NCBI GenBank assembly: GCA_025938035.1
Contig: JAICQE010000049.1
Location: 1-23,872 of the forward strand
Direction of reading: 5' to 3'
Origin: Vicinamibacteria bacterium
GTDB lineage: Bacteria; Acidobacteriota; Vicinamibacteria; Vicinamibacterales; UBA2999
Length of the DNA: 23,872 nt
A program made the position numbers and the translations under genes. Under the pieces are notes generated by a model. That model had not been told where the DNA came from and did not search any database. It saw only the letters and a program-made list of their open reading frames with translations. Shown piece after piece: positions 7,038 through 14,606 of this stretch (position 1 is the stretch's first letter; each line of letters starts with the position of its first letter).

Positions 7038-7979
7038 CTATGAGGCGCTCGTGGCTTTTTCGAGCAGACGATCGGCAAGCGTCGCGATGTAATCGCGCCG
7101 CGTCAACGGTGCGAGCCACTCCGCCGGAATCGCCCGCGCACCGTAAAAGGCGCCGGCCAACTGGCCGTAGACGGCGCCAACCGTGTCGGCGTCGCCGGCA
7201 AGATTGACGGCAAGCAGCGCGCCGTCGCGGAACGAGCGCGAGCGGAAAAACGACCAGAGAGCCGCTTCGAGCGTGTGCACGACATAGCCGCTCGACGAGA
7301 TCTGAGGCCGCTCTTTCTCCTTGAACGAGCCGGCAGCAACCACAGCGATGGCGGGGGAAAGCGACGCGACTCCCTGGAAGGACGGGAGGCACACATCAGG
7401 GCCGAGCAATTGGTCGCGCGAGTCGCCGGACAACGCCGCCACGAGCAGCGCGGCGAAGTAACGGCACCCGTCCACAGCCTCTGCCGCTGCGTGCGTTGTC
7501 CGCGAACTGTCCGCCGCTCGCGCAACCACCTCAGCCAGGTCGGGGCGATATCTGAGCGCGACTGGGGCGAGTCGCATCAGCGATCCGTTTCCCGCCGTTG
7601 CCGGACTGCCGCTTCCGGCATACGCAATACCCTGACGCTCAAAGCGGTCAAGGGCGTCGCGAGTCGTCCGGCCGATATCGAAACATTCGCCGGTGCTGCT
7701 GTTGTACCCATGGCGCAGCCAGCGGAGGTATCGCCGCATCTGATCCGCGGGATCGAACACGTCGCACTCGATGAGGCTCTCCGCCAGGCACACCGCCATC
7801 GAGGTGTCATCCGTCCACTGGCCCGGCGTCAGGTAGAACGGCCCGCCGCCCGTCATGCCGGTCACCGGCAGCCGCGTGTCGCGCGCCGCGAACTCCAGCG
7901 TCGTGCCGAGGGCGTCACCGACAGCAAGTCCGAGCAGTGCGCCGCGATACCTGTCGGCCAGGTCGCTCGACGTCGGCAT
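7038..7979 (-). CDS. ADP-ribosylglycohydrolase family protein (DraG/ARH-like)
   Basis: A 313-residue, all-helical hydrolase of the ADP-ribosylglycohydrolase family. Dimetal-site motifs are intact: G21-D22-A-L-G25 near the N-terminus, the hallmark W55-T-D57-D58-T59 and the C-terminal G262-D263-A-D265-T266, which together bind two Mg ions and ADP-ribose. Family members remove ADP-ribose from proteins, DNA or small molecules, and some act on other N-glycosidic substrates, so the target cannot be named. The length is normal for the family. It is the first gene of a minus-strand pair with the ThDP decarboxylase (24 bp apart) and is divergent from the membrane-protein operon at 8039, with only 59 bp between the starts. 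No ADP-ribosyltransferase or toxin gene lies nearby, which argues against an antitoxin or immunity role in this locus. Confidence 0.9.
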   Translation of the reverse strand: MPTSSDLADRYRGALLGLAVGDALGTTLEFAARDTRLPVTGMTGGGPFYLTPGQWTDDTSMAVCLAESLIECDVFDPADQMRRYLRWLRHGYNSSTGECFDIGRTTRDALDRFERQGIAYAGSGSPATAGNGSLMRLAPVALRYRPDLAEVVARAADSSRTTHAAAEAVDGCRYFAALLVAALSGDSRDQLLGPDVCLPSFQGVASLSPAIAVVAAGSFKEKERPQISSSGYVVHTLEAALWSFFRSRSFRDGALLAVNLAGDADTVGAVYGQLAGAFYGARAIPAEWLAPLTRRDYIATLADRLLEKATSAS

Positions 7980-8001
7980 GAGCGGTCGATGATAGTCTTG
8001 A

Positions 8002-8031
8002 ACCGCCCCCCTCGACCACGCCCGGGGCGGT
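8002..8031. promoter_or_regulatory. Inverted repeat in divergent promoter region
   Basis: ACCGCCCC (8002-8009) and GGGGCGGT (8024-8031) are perfect reverse complements separated by 14 nt, in the 59-bp spacer between two divergent start codons. Possible operator, or a leader hairpin for the gene at 8039. The same bases provide the only G-rich tract before that start. In DNA of this GC content an 8-bp match could be chance. Confidence 0.3.
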
Positions 8032-8038
8032 GCAGTCG

Positions 8039-9244
8039 ATGAACGCTCGTTCAGATTCGACAGTCGGCAGCCGCCTCTTCGCGCACGCAGGCCTGGCGGC
8101 AGCCGGAGTGCTCATCTTCCAGATGGCTGTCATGACGTCCGGACGGATTGTCGCGGGCGACGGCCTCGGATGGGACGGTCGCGGCTACGCGAGACTGATG
8201 GCGGAGGGGTTGGACCACGCCTCGGAGATCACGCGCACACGGCCGCTGCTGCCGGTGTTGACTCGCGTCCCGCACGCGCTCGGGCTCGACGTCATTCCAA
8301 GCTTCCAGGTGATGAACGTGCTGTATGCGTTCACGCTGTATCTGTTCAGTGTCCTGATCCTCGACGCGTACGGCGCTCGCATGCGCGTCAAAGCGCTGGT
8401 CGTGGCCAACCTGGCGCTGTGTGTTGCGACGTCGAAGATGTTCGCCTACTACCCGGTGCAGATCGACCTCGGCGTGCTGGCGCTGGTGACGGCGGGCGTC
8501 TACTTCGTGATGACCGATCGCCACGCGCTCGCCGGCGTCGCGGGCATGCTGGCCATGGCCTCGCGCGAGTTCGGGATCGTCGTCGTGCTGTGCGGCCTGC
8601 ATCGCTCGTTCCGCCGCGGCCGTCTGTGGCCTGACTCGGCATGGTATCTGCCCGGCGTGGCCGTCGGCCTCTGGGTGCGCTGGTACACCTACTCCGAAGG
8701 CGTGCTCTCTGCGAACGACGCGCTCGGCAACATCGCGCTCTGGCGCCACCCGGCGTTCCTCGGGGCGTTTGCCTACTTCACGGTCACCGTCTTCGGTGGC
8801 ATCAGCGCACTCCTGGTTCTTCAACCCCGTTGGTGCGGGCGCCGGCTGCGGGAGCAACCGGAACTGGCGAGCTACCTGCTGCTGATCGTGGCTCTCACGG
8901 CGCTTGGCAATCTGGATGTCTGGCGCTATCTCGTCTTTGCGCTTCCCGTTACTCTGATCCTTTTCGCACAGTACTCCGAGCGAGTGCCTCTTCCCGAAAC
9001 CCTGATCGCGGCGGCAGTCACCTTCGTGACGGTCATCACCCAGCGGCCGTTCCAGCGCATGGACCAGGACCTGTACTTCCAGGACTGGTTCCCGCTCTAT
9101 GGGATCATCTCCGACACCCCGCCCCCATGGCAGTTCCTGGCGCTGTGGGGCGTGCGGCTGACCACGCTGTCGCTGCTCCTTATCGCCTTGCTGTTGATCC
9201 GGCCTTTGCGCCCGCGCCTGCACGAGCAGGCATCGTCGTCGTGA
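8039..9244 (+). CDS. Polytopic membrane protein, GT-C glycosyltransferase-like
   Basis: A 401-residue integral membrane protein with about ten hydrophobic helices. Start ATG at 8039 (an in-frame GTG at 8030 is possible). After the first helix comes GDGLGWDGRGYARLM, an extracytoplasmic loop with acidic residues resembling the D-G-x-x-Y loop of GT-C lipid-linked sugar transferases. Later helices alternate with short arginine-rich cytoplasmic loops (HRSFRRGRLW, RWCGRRLREQ), and NLDVWRYLVFALPVTLILF resembles the late helices of such enzymes. The family is not certain and no named member is recognised. Its stop overlaps the start of the YfhO-like gene by 4 bp (GTGA), so the two are translationally coupled. 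A role in building a surface glycan or glycolipid is an inference from fold and partner. Confidence 0.65.
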   Translation: MNARSDSTVGSRLFAHAGLAAAGVLIFQMAVMTSGRIVAGDGLGWDGRGYARLMAEGLDHASEITRTRPLLPVLTRVPHALGLDVIPSFQVMNVLYAFTLYLFSVLILDAYGARMRVKALVVANLALCVATSKMFAYYPVQIDLGVLALVTAGVYFVMTDRHALAGVAGMLAMASREFGIVVVLCGLHRSFRRGRLWPDSAWYLPGVAVGLWVRWYTYSEGVLSANDALGNIALWRHPAFLGAFAYFTVTVFGGISALLVLQPRWCGRRLREQPELASYLLLIVALTALGNLDVWRYLVFALPVTLILFAQYSERVPLPETLIAAAVTFVTVITQRPFQRMDQDLYFQDWFPLYGIISDTPPPWQFLALWGVRLTTLSLLLIALLLIRPLRPRLHEQASSS

Positions 9245-11145
9245 CGAGCACGTCCGCGATCCGGACGATCACCGCACGCGACGTTGTCCTTCTGACGGTC
9301 CTGCTGCTGGTCGTCCTGATTCCCGTCCGCTACGAGACCGAGCGTGCCGCGGCGCCTGGAGCGTTCGCCCGCATCGCGATGAACTGGGAAATCGTGAATC
9401 GGGCGGCATGGACCGAGGGGACGCTGCCGCTGTGGAACCCGTATCAATTCGGAGGCCGCCCGCACCTCGCGAATGCCGAGACGCTCTCGCTGTACCCACC
9501 GCACATGCTGCTGCGGTTCCTGCCGCTGACCCTCTTTTTTCCGCTCAGCCTTGCGCTGCACACGTGGTTGGCTGGAGCCGGGACGTATTTTGCCGCGCGC
9601 GCCCTTGGCGCCCGCCGATCCGTGTCGGCGCTGGCCAGCGGTGCGGTTGTCGGCGGCCGCCTCTTCGTCCCGTTCGAAGTGCGTGACTCGCCGCTCGACG
9701 TCTATGGGTTGGCGTGGCTTCCACTGATTGCCGTGTTTTCGCTCCGTTCGGCGGAGTTGACCAGGTGGCTGCCGCATCCCGGTCTGGTCGTGGTGGTCGC
9801 GCTCAGCGTGCTTGCGTCCGCGTTGAAGCCGACTTACGTGCTGGCGACTGTCGCCGGCTCCTATCTGTTCGCGGCGATCTGGCAGCCGAATCGCGCCGAG
9901 CATCGGCGGCATCTGCTCGTTCAGCCGATCGTGCTTGCCGCTCTGGCGGTCGGCCTCACGGCAGCGCAGATCGTGCCGACGGCTCGGTTCCGGATGACGA
10001 CAGGTGGCGATCTGTCCGCCGACGTGCCGTCGCCGACCCCCGTGGGAACCGGGCGAACCCCGCCTCATCCCGCACTTGCGGCAGCGCTGCGTTCACTCGC
10101 AGGGGGTGGACGGGTCCTCTCGACCTGCGATCGCGCGATAGACGGCGGCGATTTCGTCGCGTTGGGCATTCCCGGCGTGGGTGGATCCGGAGGGGTCTTC
10201 CGCGCTGATTACGCCCGGTTCTCGCACCTGGTACGCGGGCCCACGGAGCGGCCGCGGCCGACCTTCGAAGGCATACCGGAAGCGGCGAGCGGGCCGATCC
10301 GCATGGATCTGCTGGCGCTGCTGGGCGTCGAGTATCTCGTCGCGTGCGATCCGCCGAACGGCCAGCGATGGTCGTCGATCAGCGCACACAACGGCATCGG
10401 TATCTATCGCAGTCTCGTTCCGGCGCCGCGTGCGTTCTGGACCTGCGCGCCGCAGCCGGTCGGACGGAACGAGCTGGAGTACCGCCTTCGGCACAGCAGC
10501 TACGACGCGAACCTCGCGCTGCAGCCGCATCTCATCATCAACGTCCGATGGCCGTTCGGAATCGCCGACGCCGACAGGGCGCGCGCGGAATCAGAGCTGC
10601 GGCTGGCGCCGCACCGCGACATCGCCGATCGCACGTGGGAATACAACCTGGTCGACCGCTCTCCAGCGAACGTGGCGGCGATCGTCGACCATCCCCTCGT
10701 CGAAGACACGCAAGGGATCGACCGCCCCAACCGGATGCTCAGACACTCGCCGGCAGCCATGCCCGCATTCGTCGAGCCGAAGTCCGAGCAGCTGCTCGGC
10801 GCCGGCGGATGCGGCCCGCCGGTCCCCGTCACCGTGCACGACCAGGATCGGTTCGACGGCGGCATGATCGTGGAGGTCACTGCCCCTCAAGACGGCATCG
10901 TTTTTTTCAGTGAAACGTATTATCGCGACAGGCGTGGATGGGTTGACGGCCGGCGGATCGGGCGCCTGAAGGTCAACCTGGCGTTTACTGGCGTGCCGGT
11001 GTCCGCCGGGCAGCATCGCATCGAGCTGCGCGTCGACATGCGGTCCTTCTGGTTGGGCGCGGGAGTGTCCGTGCTGACGCTCGTCATCTGGCTGATCGCA
11101 GAACGCCGAAGCCGGACTGCGCTACAGTCTGCTGGATGGCGATAG
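9241..11145 (+). CDS. YfhO-like membrane protein, short form
   Basis: A 634-residue protein. The frame is open from 8641, but the true start is taken as GTG at 9241, overlapping the previous stop (GTGA) and leading directly into a first helix (VVLLTVLLLVVLIPV). The extracytoplasmic loop TLPLWNPYQFGGRPHLANAE followed by LSLYPPHMLLR is the hallmark of YfhO-type GT-C proteins, which in Firmicutes help glycosylate lipoteichoic acid. Further marks are LGVEYLVACDPP in the C-terminal half, FFSETYYRDRRGWVDG (the usual 'ETYYPGW' region) and a final helix (VSVLTLVIWLIAE). Only about seven or eight helices are visible; after IVPTARFR, where full-length members continue with several more, the chain goes straight into a soluble region. 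It is thus shorter than the usual 800 or so residues. It overlaps the next gene by 10 bp. Confidence 0.75.
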   Translation: MTSTSAIRTITARDVVLLTVLLLVVLIPVRYETERAAAPGAFARIAMNWEIVNRAAWTEGTLPLWNPYQFGGRPHLANAETLSLYPPHMLLRFLPLTLFFPLSLALHTWLAGAGTYFAARALGARRSVSALASGAVVGGRLFVPFEVRDSPLDVYGLAWLPLIAVFSLRSAELTRWLPHPGLVVVVALSVLASALKPTYVLATVAGSYLFAAIWQPNRAEHRRHLLVQPIVLAALAVGLTAAQIVPTARFRMTTGGDLSADVPSPTPVGTGRTPPHPALAAALRSLAGGGRVLSTCDRAIDGGDFVALGIPGVGGSGGVFRADYARFSHLVRGPTERPRPTFEGIPEAASGPIRMDLLALLGVEYLVACDPPNGQRWSSISAHNGIGIYRSLVPAPRAFWTCAPQPVGRNELEYRLRHSSYDANLALQPHLIINVRWPFGIADADRARAESELRLAPHRDIADRTWEYNLVDRSPANVAAIVDHPLVEDTQGIDRPNRMLRHSPAAMPAFVEPKSEQLLGAGGCGPPVPVTVHDQDRFDGGMIVEVTAPQDGIVFFSETYYRDRRGWVDGRRIGRLKVNLAFTGVPVSAGQHRIELRVDMRSFWLGAGVSVLTLVIWLIAERRSRTALQSAGWR

Positions 11146-11975
11146 CCCGTTCTGCGTGCGTGCTGGGTGTCCTGGTGATCGTTGCGGTGGTCAACGTGTC
11201 GGCGCAGTGGCCGCTGTTTATTCCACCGGATGTGCCACGCGGAGCCGATGGCCGGCCGAACCTCGACGCGCCGGCGCCGCGACTGCCGAACGGCAAACCG
11301 GACTTTTCGGGCGTGTGGGAGAGCCGGATTCCACCCAGCGGAAGACTCGGCGGTCCCTTTCTTCCCTCGCTGAAAAACGACGGTCCCCCCGTCGCGACCT
11401 TCGTCGACATCGGACGCAACATCAAGGAAGGCCTGCCGCTGACGCCGGCTGCCGCAGCGCTGAAGAAGTCCCGCATGTCGCGCAACAGTATGGACAACCC
11501 CGATGCGCATTGTCTGCCGATGGGCTTCATGCAGCTGCATACGCATTCGCAGCCGCGGAAGATCGTTCATACGAAGGACGTCGTGGTGATTGCGTACGAG
11601 GCGAACTACGGCCTCCGCTGGCTCTTCACGGACGGCCGGACGCTGCCGGCCAACGACCCGAATCCGTTCTGGTACGGCTACTCGGTCGGCCGCTGGAACG
11701 GCGACGAGCTCGTCGTCGAGACGACCGGCCTTCGAGACGACGGCTGGCTGGATGTGAATGGCACGCCGTTCGGCAGCACCTCGAAGATCACCGAGCGCTT
11801 CCGCCGCGTGAACTACGGCCGGATCGAAATCGACGTCACCGTTGACGATCCGACGTTCTACACGAAGCCGGTAACGGTCCGCGTGAACTGGCGGTTGTAT
11901 CCGGACGGCGAGCTGATCGAGTTCATCTGCAACGAGAACGAGCAGTCGTCGCAGCATCTTGTCGCGCCGAAATAG
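11136..11975 (+). CDS. Secreted protein of unknown function (PDFSGVWE-type)
   Basis: A 279-residue protein; its start at 11136 lies 10 bp inside the YfhO-like gene. Signal peptide 1-23 (ending NVSAQ). The pattern belongs to a group of exported hypothetical proteins common in Acidobacteria: KPDFSGVWE near the N-terminus, NPDAHCLPMGFMQ, a WYGYSVGRWNGDELVVETTG block, a WLDVNGTPFGSTSKITERFR block, a VDDPTFYTKPVTV block and a C-terminal ELIEFICNENEQSSQH. I know no assigned function. Two cysteines, in CLP and ICNEN, could pair. The repeated beta-strand character with W and G suggests a small beta-barrel or lipocalin-like fold, which is a guess. Overlap with the two upstream membrane-protein genes suggests one operon, but the coupling may only reflect compact packing. 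Confidence 0.75.
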   Translation: MAIARSACVLGVLVIVAVVNVSAQWPLFIPPDVPRGADGRPNLDAPAPRLPNGKPDFSGVWESRIPPSGRLGGPFLPSLKNDGPPVATFVDIGRNIKEGLPLTPAAAALKKSRMSRNSMDNPDAHCLPMGFMQLHTHSQPRKIVHTKDVVVIAYEANYGLRWLFTDGRTLPANDPNPFWYGYSVGRWNGDELVVETTGLRDDGWLDVNGTPFGSTSKITERFRRVNYGRIEIDVTVDDPTFYTKPVTVRVNWRLYPDGELIEFICNENEQSSQHLVAPK

Positions 11976-12002
11976 TCGTTCGAGGCGTTCGAGGCGTTCG
12001 AA
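11976..12002 (+). repeat. 9-bp tandem repeat directly after a stop codon
   Basis: Three units, TCGTTCGAG, GCGTTCGAG and GCGTTCGAA, begin at the first base after the TAG (11973-11975) of the secreted-protein gene and end just before the stop of the convergent membrane-protein gene. A related array starts in the same phase after another TAG at 23820. Confidence 0.7.
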
Positions 12003-12003
12003 T

Positions 12004-12384
12004 TCATCGAGACACCTCTCTGAGCCGGCCGCCAAGCCAGGCGGACGGGACGGTCAAGACCATGCCCGTAACCCACAACCATGTAGGCGTCGCGGTATTT
12101 CTCAGCGTGAGGAATGCAGCGAGTGTGAGACCGGTCTGGATCGTGCCGACGATTACCGCGTGCGCGACGCGTGCACCCGGGGCGAGCCAGGCTGCCACAT
12201 AGCCGCCAGCGATCATGCTGATGGCGTTCCCAAACGCCCACATCCCTTGTGTGGTGGTGCTGCGGTTGATCCATTCCGGCTCGGCGCCGACGATCGCCGT
12301 GCCGACTGAATCGATTCCGAACAGGCCGAGCGTGAAAACTCCGATGCCGGCCAGGACCGCCAGCGCGCCCCGGAGCAGCGCCAT
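12004..12384 (-). CDS. Small four-helix membrane protein of unknown function
   Basis: A 126-residue protein with four predicted membrane helices: roughly 5-27 (LAVLAGIGVFTLGLFGIDSV), 47-68 (MWAFGNAISMIAGGYVAAWLA), 72-93 and 100-118. An EPEWINRSTTT loop separates helices one and two. No signature of a named family is recognised. Its ATG (12384-12382) directly follows the TGA of the AraC-type regulator gene (12387-12385) with no gap, an arrangement typical of translational coupling. It may therefore be the regulator's target or sensor partner, but this is inferred only from position. It is convergent with the secreted-protein gene, separated by a 9-bp repeat array. Confidence 0.7.
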   Translation of the reverse strand: MALLRGALAVLAGIGVFTLGLFGIDSVGTAIVGAEPEWINRSTTTQGMWAFGNAISMIAGGYVAAWLAPGARVAHAVIVGTIQTGLTLAAFLTLRNTATPTWLWVTGMVLTVPSAWLGGRLREVSR

Positions 12385-13284
12385 TCAGCGGTCTCCCAGT
12401 GGCCAATAGACTTCGGTTCGCCAGTTTGCGGGATCCGGGTGGTCTGCGGGATCGGTGATGTACGACTCCCACGGTGCGCCCCCCGGTCGCAGGCCGTTCT
12501 TTTCCATCCACCGCTCCATCTCCGCATACGTCTCGCTGAGCGTGTCGTACGAGCCGCCGTGCATCGCGACCGCCGCCGGCCCGCCCGGAAGCGTTGCCGC
12601 TTCGACGTCGTCCATGCCGGCCGCCGCCGCGGCCAGCACGCACCCGGACTCAATCGTGAACAGGCCAGGACCAGTGGACAGGTAGCGCGTGAACGGGCGC
12701 CCGGCCAGCGGCACGCCGCTCCGCATGGCATACGGAAACGCCTTGCCGAAGCATTCGGCCATCGTCTTTGCCAGCTCGTGGCGAGCGCAGCGCGCGCGGA
12801 CGATCAGGACGTGTGCGGGGGTCAGCTCCCGCCGCTCAATCGACAACATGGACATCGATACTCTCCGAGGTTGCTCGACGTGAAGGTGATAGAGGCCTAC
12901 GCACGGCCCGGTGGTGTCCGCGAGTGCTACATGACGGACGTTGGTTGCGGGTGACGCACCATGTGATGCATCACGCCTGTACGCCGATGGGGTGACGCCA
13001 AACTGCCGCCGGAACGCACGGGTGAACACTTCATGGCTGGCGAAGCCTGCATCGGCGGCGATGCGGACGATCGGCTCCGACCGCGTTGCCAATCTCGCCG
13101 CCGCCCGTTCGAGCCTCAGACGCAGGATGTACTGCTTCGGCGTCTCGCCGACGATCTTGCGAAAGGCGCGGTGAAAGTGAAATGGCGACCATCCGGCTCT
13201 GGCCGCCAGCGCGTCGAGCGGGACGTCGGTACTCGCGTCGCGCACCGAGCGAAGGAGCTGCAGGATCTCCTGATGGGACGGCAT
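12385..13284 (-). CDS. AraC family transcriptional regulator with GyrI-like effector domain
   Basis: A 299-residue regulator. Start taken as ATG at 13284; a GTG at 13314 is in frame, but neither has a clear Shine-Dalgarno. Residues 1-105 hold two helix-turn-helix units of the AraC type: LDALAARAGWSPFHFHRAFR and VRIAADAGFASHEVFTRAFR, followed by FGVTPSAYRR. Residues from about 140 to the end are a GyrI-like ligand-binding domain, with the ERRELTPAHVLIVRA opening, a central PGLFTIESGC strand and the closing WESYITDPAD...VYWPL. This is the Rob/SoxS-with-GyrI layout (DNA-binding domain first), usually sensing small hydrophobic or cationic compounds. Likely targets are the abutting membrane-protein gene and possibly the divergent gene at 13387, 102 bp away. 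Confidence 0.9.
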   Translation of the reverse strand: MPSHQEILQLLRSVRDASTDVPLDALAARAGWSPFHFHRAFRKIVGETPKQYILRLRLERAAARLATRSEPIVRIAADAGFASHEVFTRAFRRQFGVTPSAYRRDASHGASPATNVRHVALADTTGPCVGLYHLHVEQPRRVSMSMLSIERRELTPAHVLIVRARCARHELAKTMAECFGKAFPYAMRSGVPLAGRPFTRYLSTGPGLFTIESGCVLAAAAAGMDDVEAATLPGGPAAVAMHGGSYDTLSETYAEMERWMEKNGLRPGGAPWESYITDPADHPDPANWRTEVYWPLGDR

Positions 13285-13386
13285 CCGGAGGGATATTACC
13301 TGCGGGCCCGGCACCGACTTGATGTTTCTTGCGGTTCTGCGACGCGGGCCGGCTATCTGGCTTATCCTTCCGGCGCGGAGGTCATC

Positions 13387-14091
13387 ATGCGCCCGACGTC
13401 ACTCCTGTCCCTGGCGCTTCTCGCCTCGCTCGGCTCGCCCGTGCTGGCGCAGGAATGGGTCGAGTTCATCAGCCGCGACGACGGGTTCCGGGTCAATTTT
13501 CCCGGCGTGCCTGCGATGACAACCACCACCTTCACGTCGGAGTACGGCGCCACTCTTCCGGCGCACGTCTACAGCGTCACGCGCGGCGGCCGGAGGTTTT
13601 CAATGACCGTGGTCGATTATCGGCCGATTGAGAAGCTGCTGACCGAACGCTCGAAGCAGTGTCCGCCGTTTGCCGACGAGCGGTGTACCGGTCTCGGTGC
13701 CGGCGCGACGGTGGGATACGGCTACTGGAGGACCGACATCCGCGGTGCGCTGGTGTGGGCATCGTGGCAAATCATGCAGCGCGACGCCAAGGTCACGCAC
13801 TACATGTGGAACTTCATCGACCTCATCGAAGGCCACCAGCTGCAGCTCACCAACAATGCGGACAGGTCGCGCACGTTCGTGGCGATCTACATGCACGACA
13901 ACCGGCTGTACATTTCCGAAGGTACCGTGCCCGAGGGCGATCCGCCGCCCGGGCTCTTCCAGCAGTCGCTCGGGTTTGTCGACAGGGACGGCAACACCGT
14001 CCGCTATTCCGACTATTACGACAACGATTACCCGCCGCCGCCTCCTGCGCGCGGGCGGGGAGCCGGCCCCGCGGCCGTTCCCGCGAAATGA
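13387..14091 (+). CDS. Secreted protein of unknown function
   Basis: A 234-residue protein. The frame is open far upstream but the start at 13387 is clear: GGAGGT about 5 nt before the ATG and an immediate signal peptide (MRPTSLLSLALLASLGSPVLAQ). The mature part opens with EWVEFISRDDGFRVNFPGVP, a motif seen in many exported orphans in which a short beta-rich domain reads F-x-V-x-F-P-G-x-P. Then follow HVYSVTRGGRRFSMTVVDYR and a second half rich in aromatic strands (THYMWNFIDLIEGHQLQLTN, TFVAIYMHDNRLYISEGTV). The tail is proline/glycine-rich and disordered (PPPPPARGRGAGPAA). One pair of cysteines (KQCPPFADERC) may form a short disulfide loop. The second half could bind a hydrophobic ligand, but no function can be stated. 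It is divergent from the AraC regulator and lies 60 bp before the DUF6152 gene. Confidence 0.75.
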   Translation: MRPTSLLSLALLASLGSPVLAQEWVEFISRDDGFRVNFPGVPAMTTTTFTSEYGATLPAHVYSVTRGGRRFSMTVVDYRPIEKLLTERSKQCPPFADERCTGLGAGATVGYGYWRTDIRGALVWASWQIMQRDAKVTHYMWNFIDLIEGHQLQLTNNADRSRTFVAIYMHDNRLYISEGTVPEGDPPPGLFQQSLGFVDRDGNTVRYSDYYDNDYPPPPPARGRGAGPAAVPAK

Positions 14092-14151
14092 GGGAGGCAG
14101 GTGAACGTTCGTGATGGCGTGTGGCTCCAGGTCGCGTCGTTCAAAGGAAAT

Positions 14152-14562
14152 ATGAAGCGGCTGCAGGTTCGACTCATCGCGGGTATCGCGGCGCTGTGCG
14201 CGTGGTGGCTCACGGCGGCCGCGAGCGCGCATCACTCGCACGGCAATTACGGGGACAACTTCATCGACCTGCAGGGCACGGTGAAGGAAGTGCATCTGCT
14301 GAACCCGCATTCGTGGGTGTACCTGGACGTGCGCGGGCCCAACGGTCAGCCGCAGACGTGGGCGCTCGAGGCAACCAATCGTATCGGACTCGAGCGGGTC
14401 GGCGTCACGGCCGAGAGCCTGAAACCGGGCGAGGCCATCAAGGCCCGATGCCATCCGCTGCGCGACGGTTCACGCGGGTGTCTCTTGGGATTCGTCAAGA
14501 CGAAGGACGGAATCGTCAGGGACTGGGATGGTACGAAGCTGCCGGTGCCGGCCGATTTCTGA
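14152..14562 (+). CDS. DUF6152 family exported protein
   Basis: A 136-residue protein. I choose ATG 14152 because it opens a normal signal peptide (MKRLQVRLIAGIAALCAWWL, then TAAASA) and has AAAGGA just upstream; a GTG at 14101 is an alternative that would add 17 residues before it. The mature protein begins AHHSHGNYGDNFIDLQGTVK, then VHLLNPHSWVYLDVRG, WALEATN, LKPGEAIKARCHPLRDGS and ends with a short C-terminal strand. This is the DUF6152 pattern: HHS at the mature N-terminus, 'NPHxWxYLDV' in the middle, a small OB-like beta barrel. The exposed N-terminal histidines suggest metal binding; function unknown. It follows the secreted orphan at 13387 on the same strand and faces TIGR03435 copy 2, with a repeat element between. 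Confidence 0.85.
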   Translation: MKRLQVRLIAGIAALCAWWLTAAASAHHSHGNYGDNFIDLQGTVKEVHLLNPHSWVYLDVRGPNGQPQTWALEATNRIGLERVGVTAESLKPGEAIKARCHPLRDGSRGCLLGFVKTKDGIVRDWDGTKLPVPADF

Positions 14563-14572
14563 TCTGATCCAG

Positions 14573-14596
14573 CGTAGTGTCCGCCTTCAGGCGGAC
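14573..14596 (+). repeat. 24-bp hairpin repeat, copy 2
   Basis: CGTAGT plus the perfect palindrome GTCCGCCTTCAGGCGGAC. It lies 10 nt before the left end of the 144-bp element A, the same spacing as between copy 5 and element B. Confidence 0.85.
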
Positions 14597-14606
14597 CTGC
14601 GGTACG

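Noticed and set aside
6162..7043. 293-codon open frame on the plus strand
   Set aside because: Opposite the ThDP decarboxylase, whose active-site residues are all in place on the minus strand; the plus-strand product is Arg/Asp-rich and featureless.
7038..7979. ADP-ribosylglycohydrolase as part of a toxin-antitoxin or anti-phage system
   Set aside because: No ADP-ribosyltransferase, DarT-like or other toxin gene is adjacent; the neighbour is a metabolic ThDP enzyme.
8051..9223. 390-codon open frame on the minus strand
   Set aside because: Antisense shadow of the GT-C-like gene: long only because of high GC, composition rich in Arg/Gln/His with no domain motif, while the plus strand gives clear membrane helices.
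8641..9240. Upstream part of the long frame leading into the YfhO-like gene
   Set aside because: This stretch overlaps the GT-C-like gene in another frame and its translation is Arg/Ala-rich shadow; the GTG at 9241 with a GTGA overlap is the convincing start.
10920..12035. 371-codon open frame on the minus strand
   Set aside because: Overlaps the end of the YfhO-like gene and the whole secreted-protein gene; no signal, motif or ribosome-binding site, and Arg-rich shadow composition.
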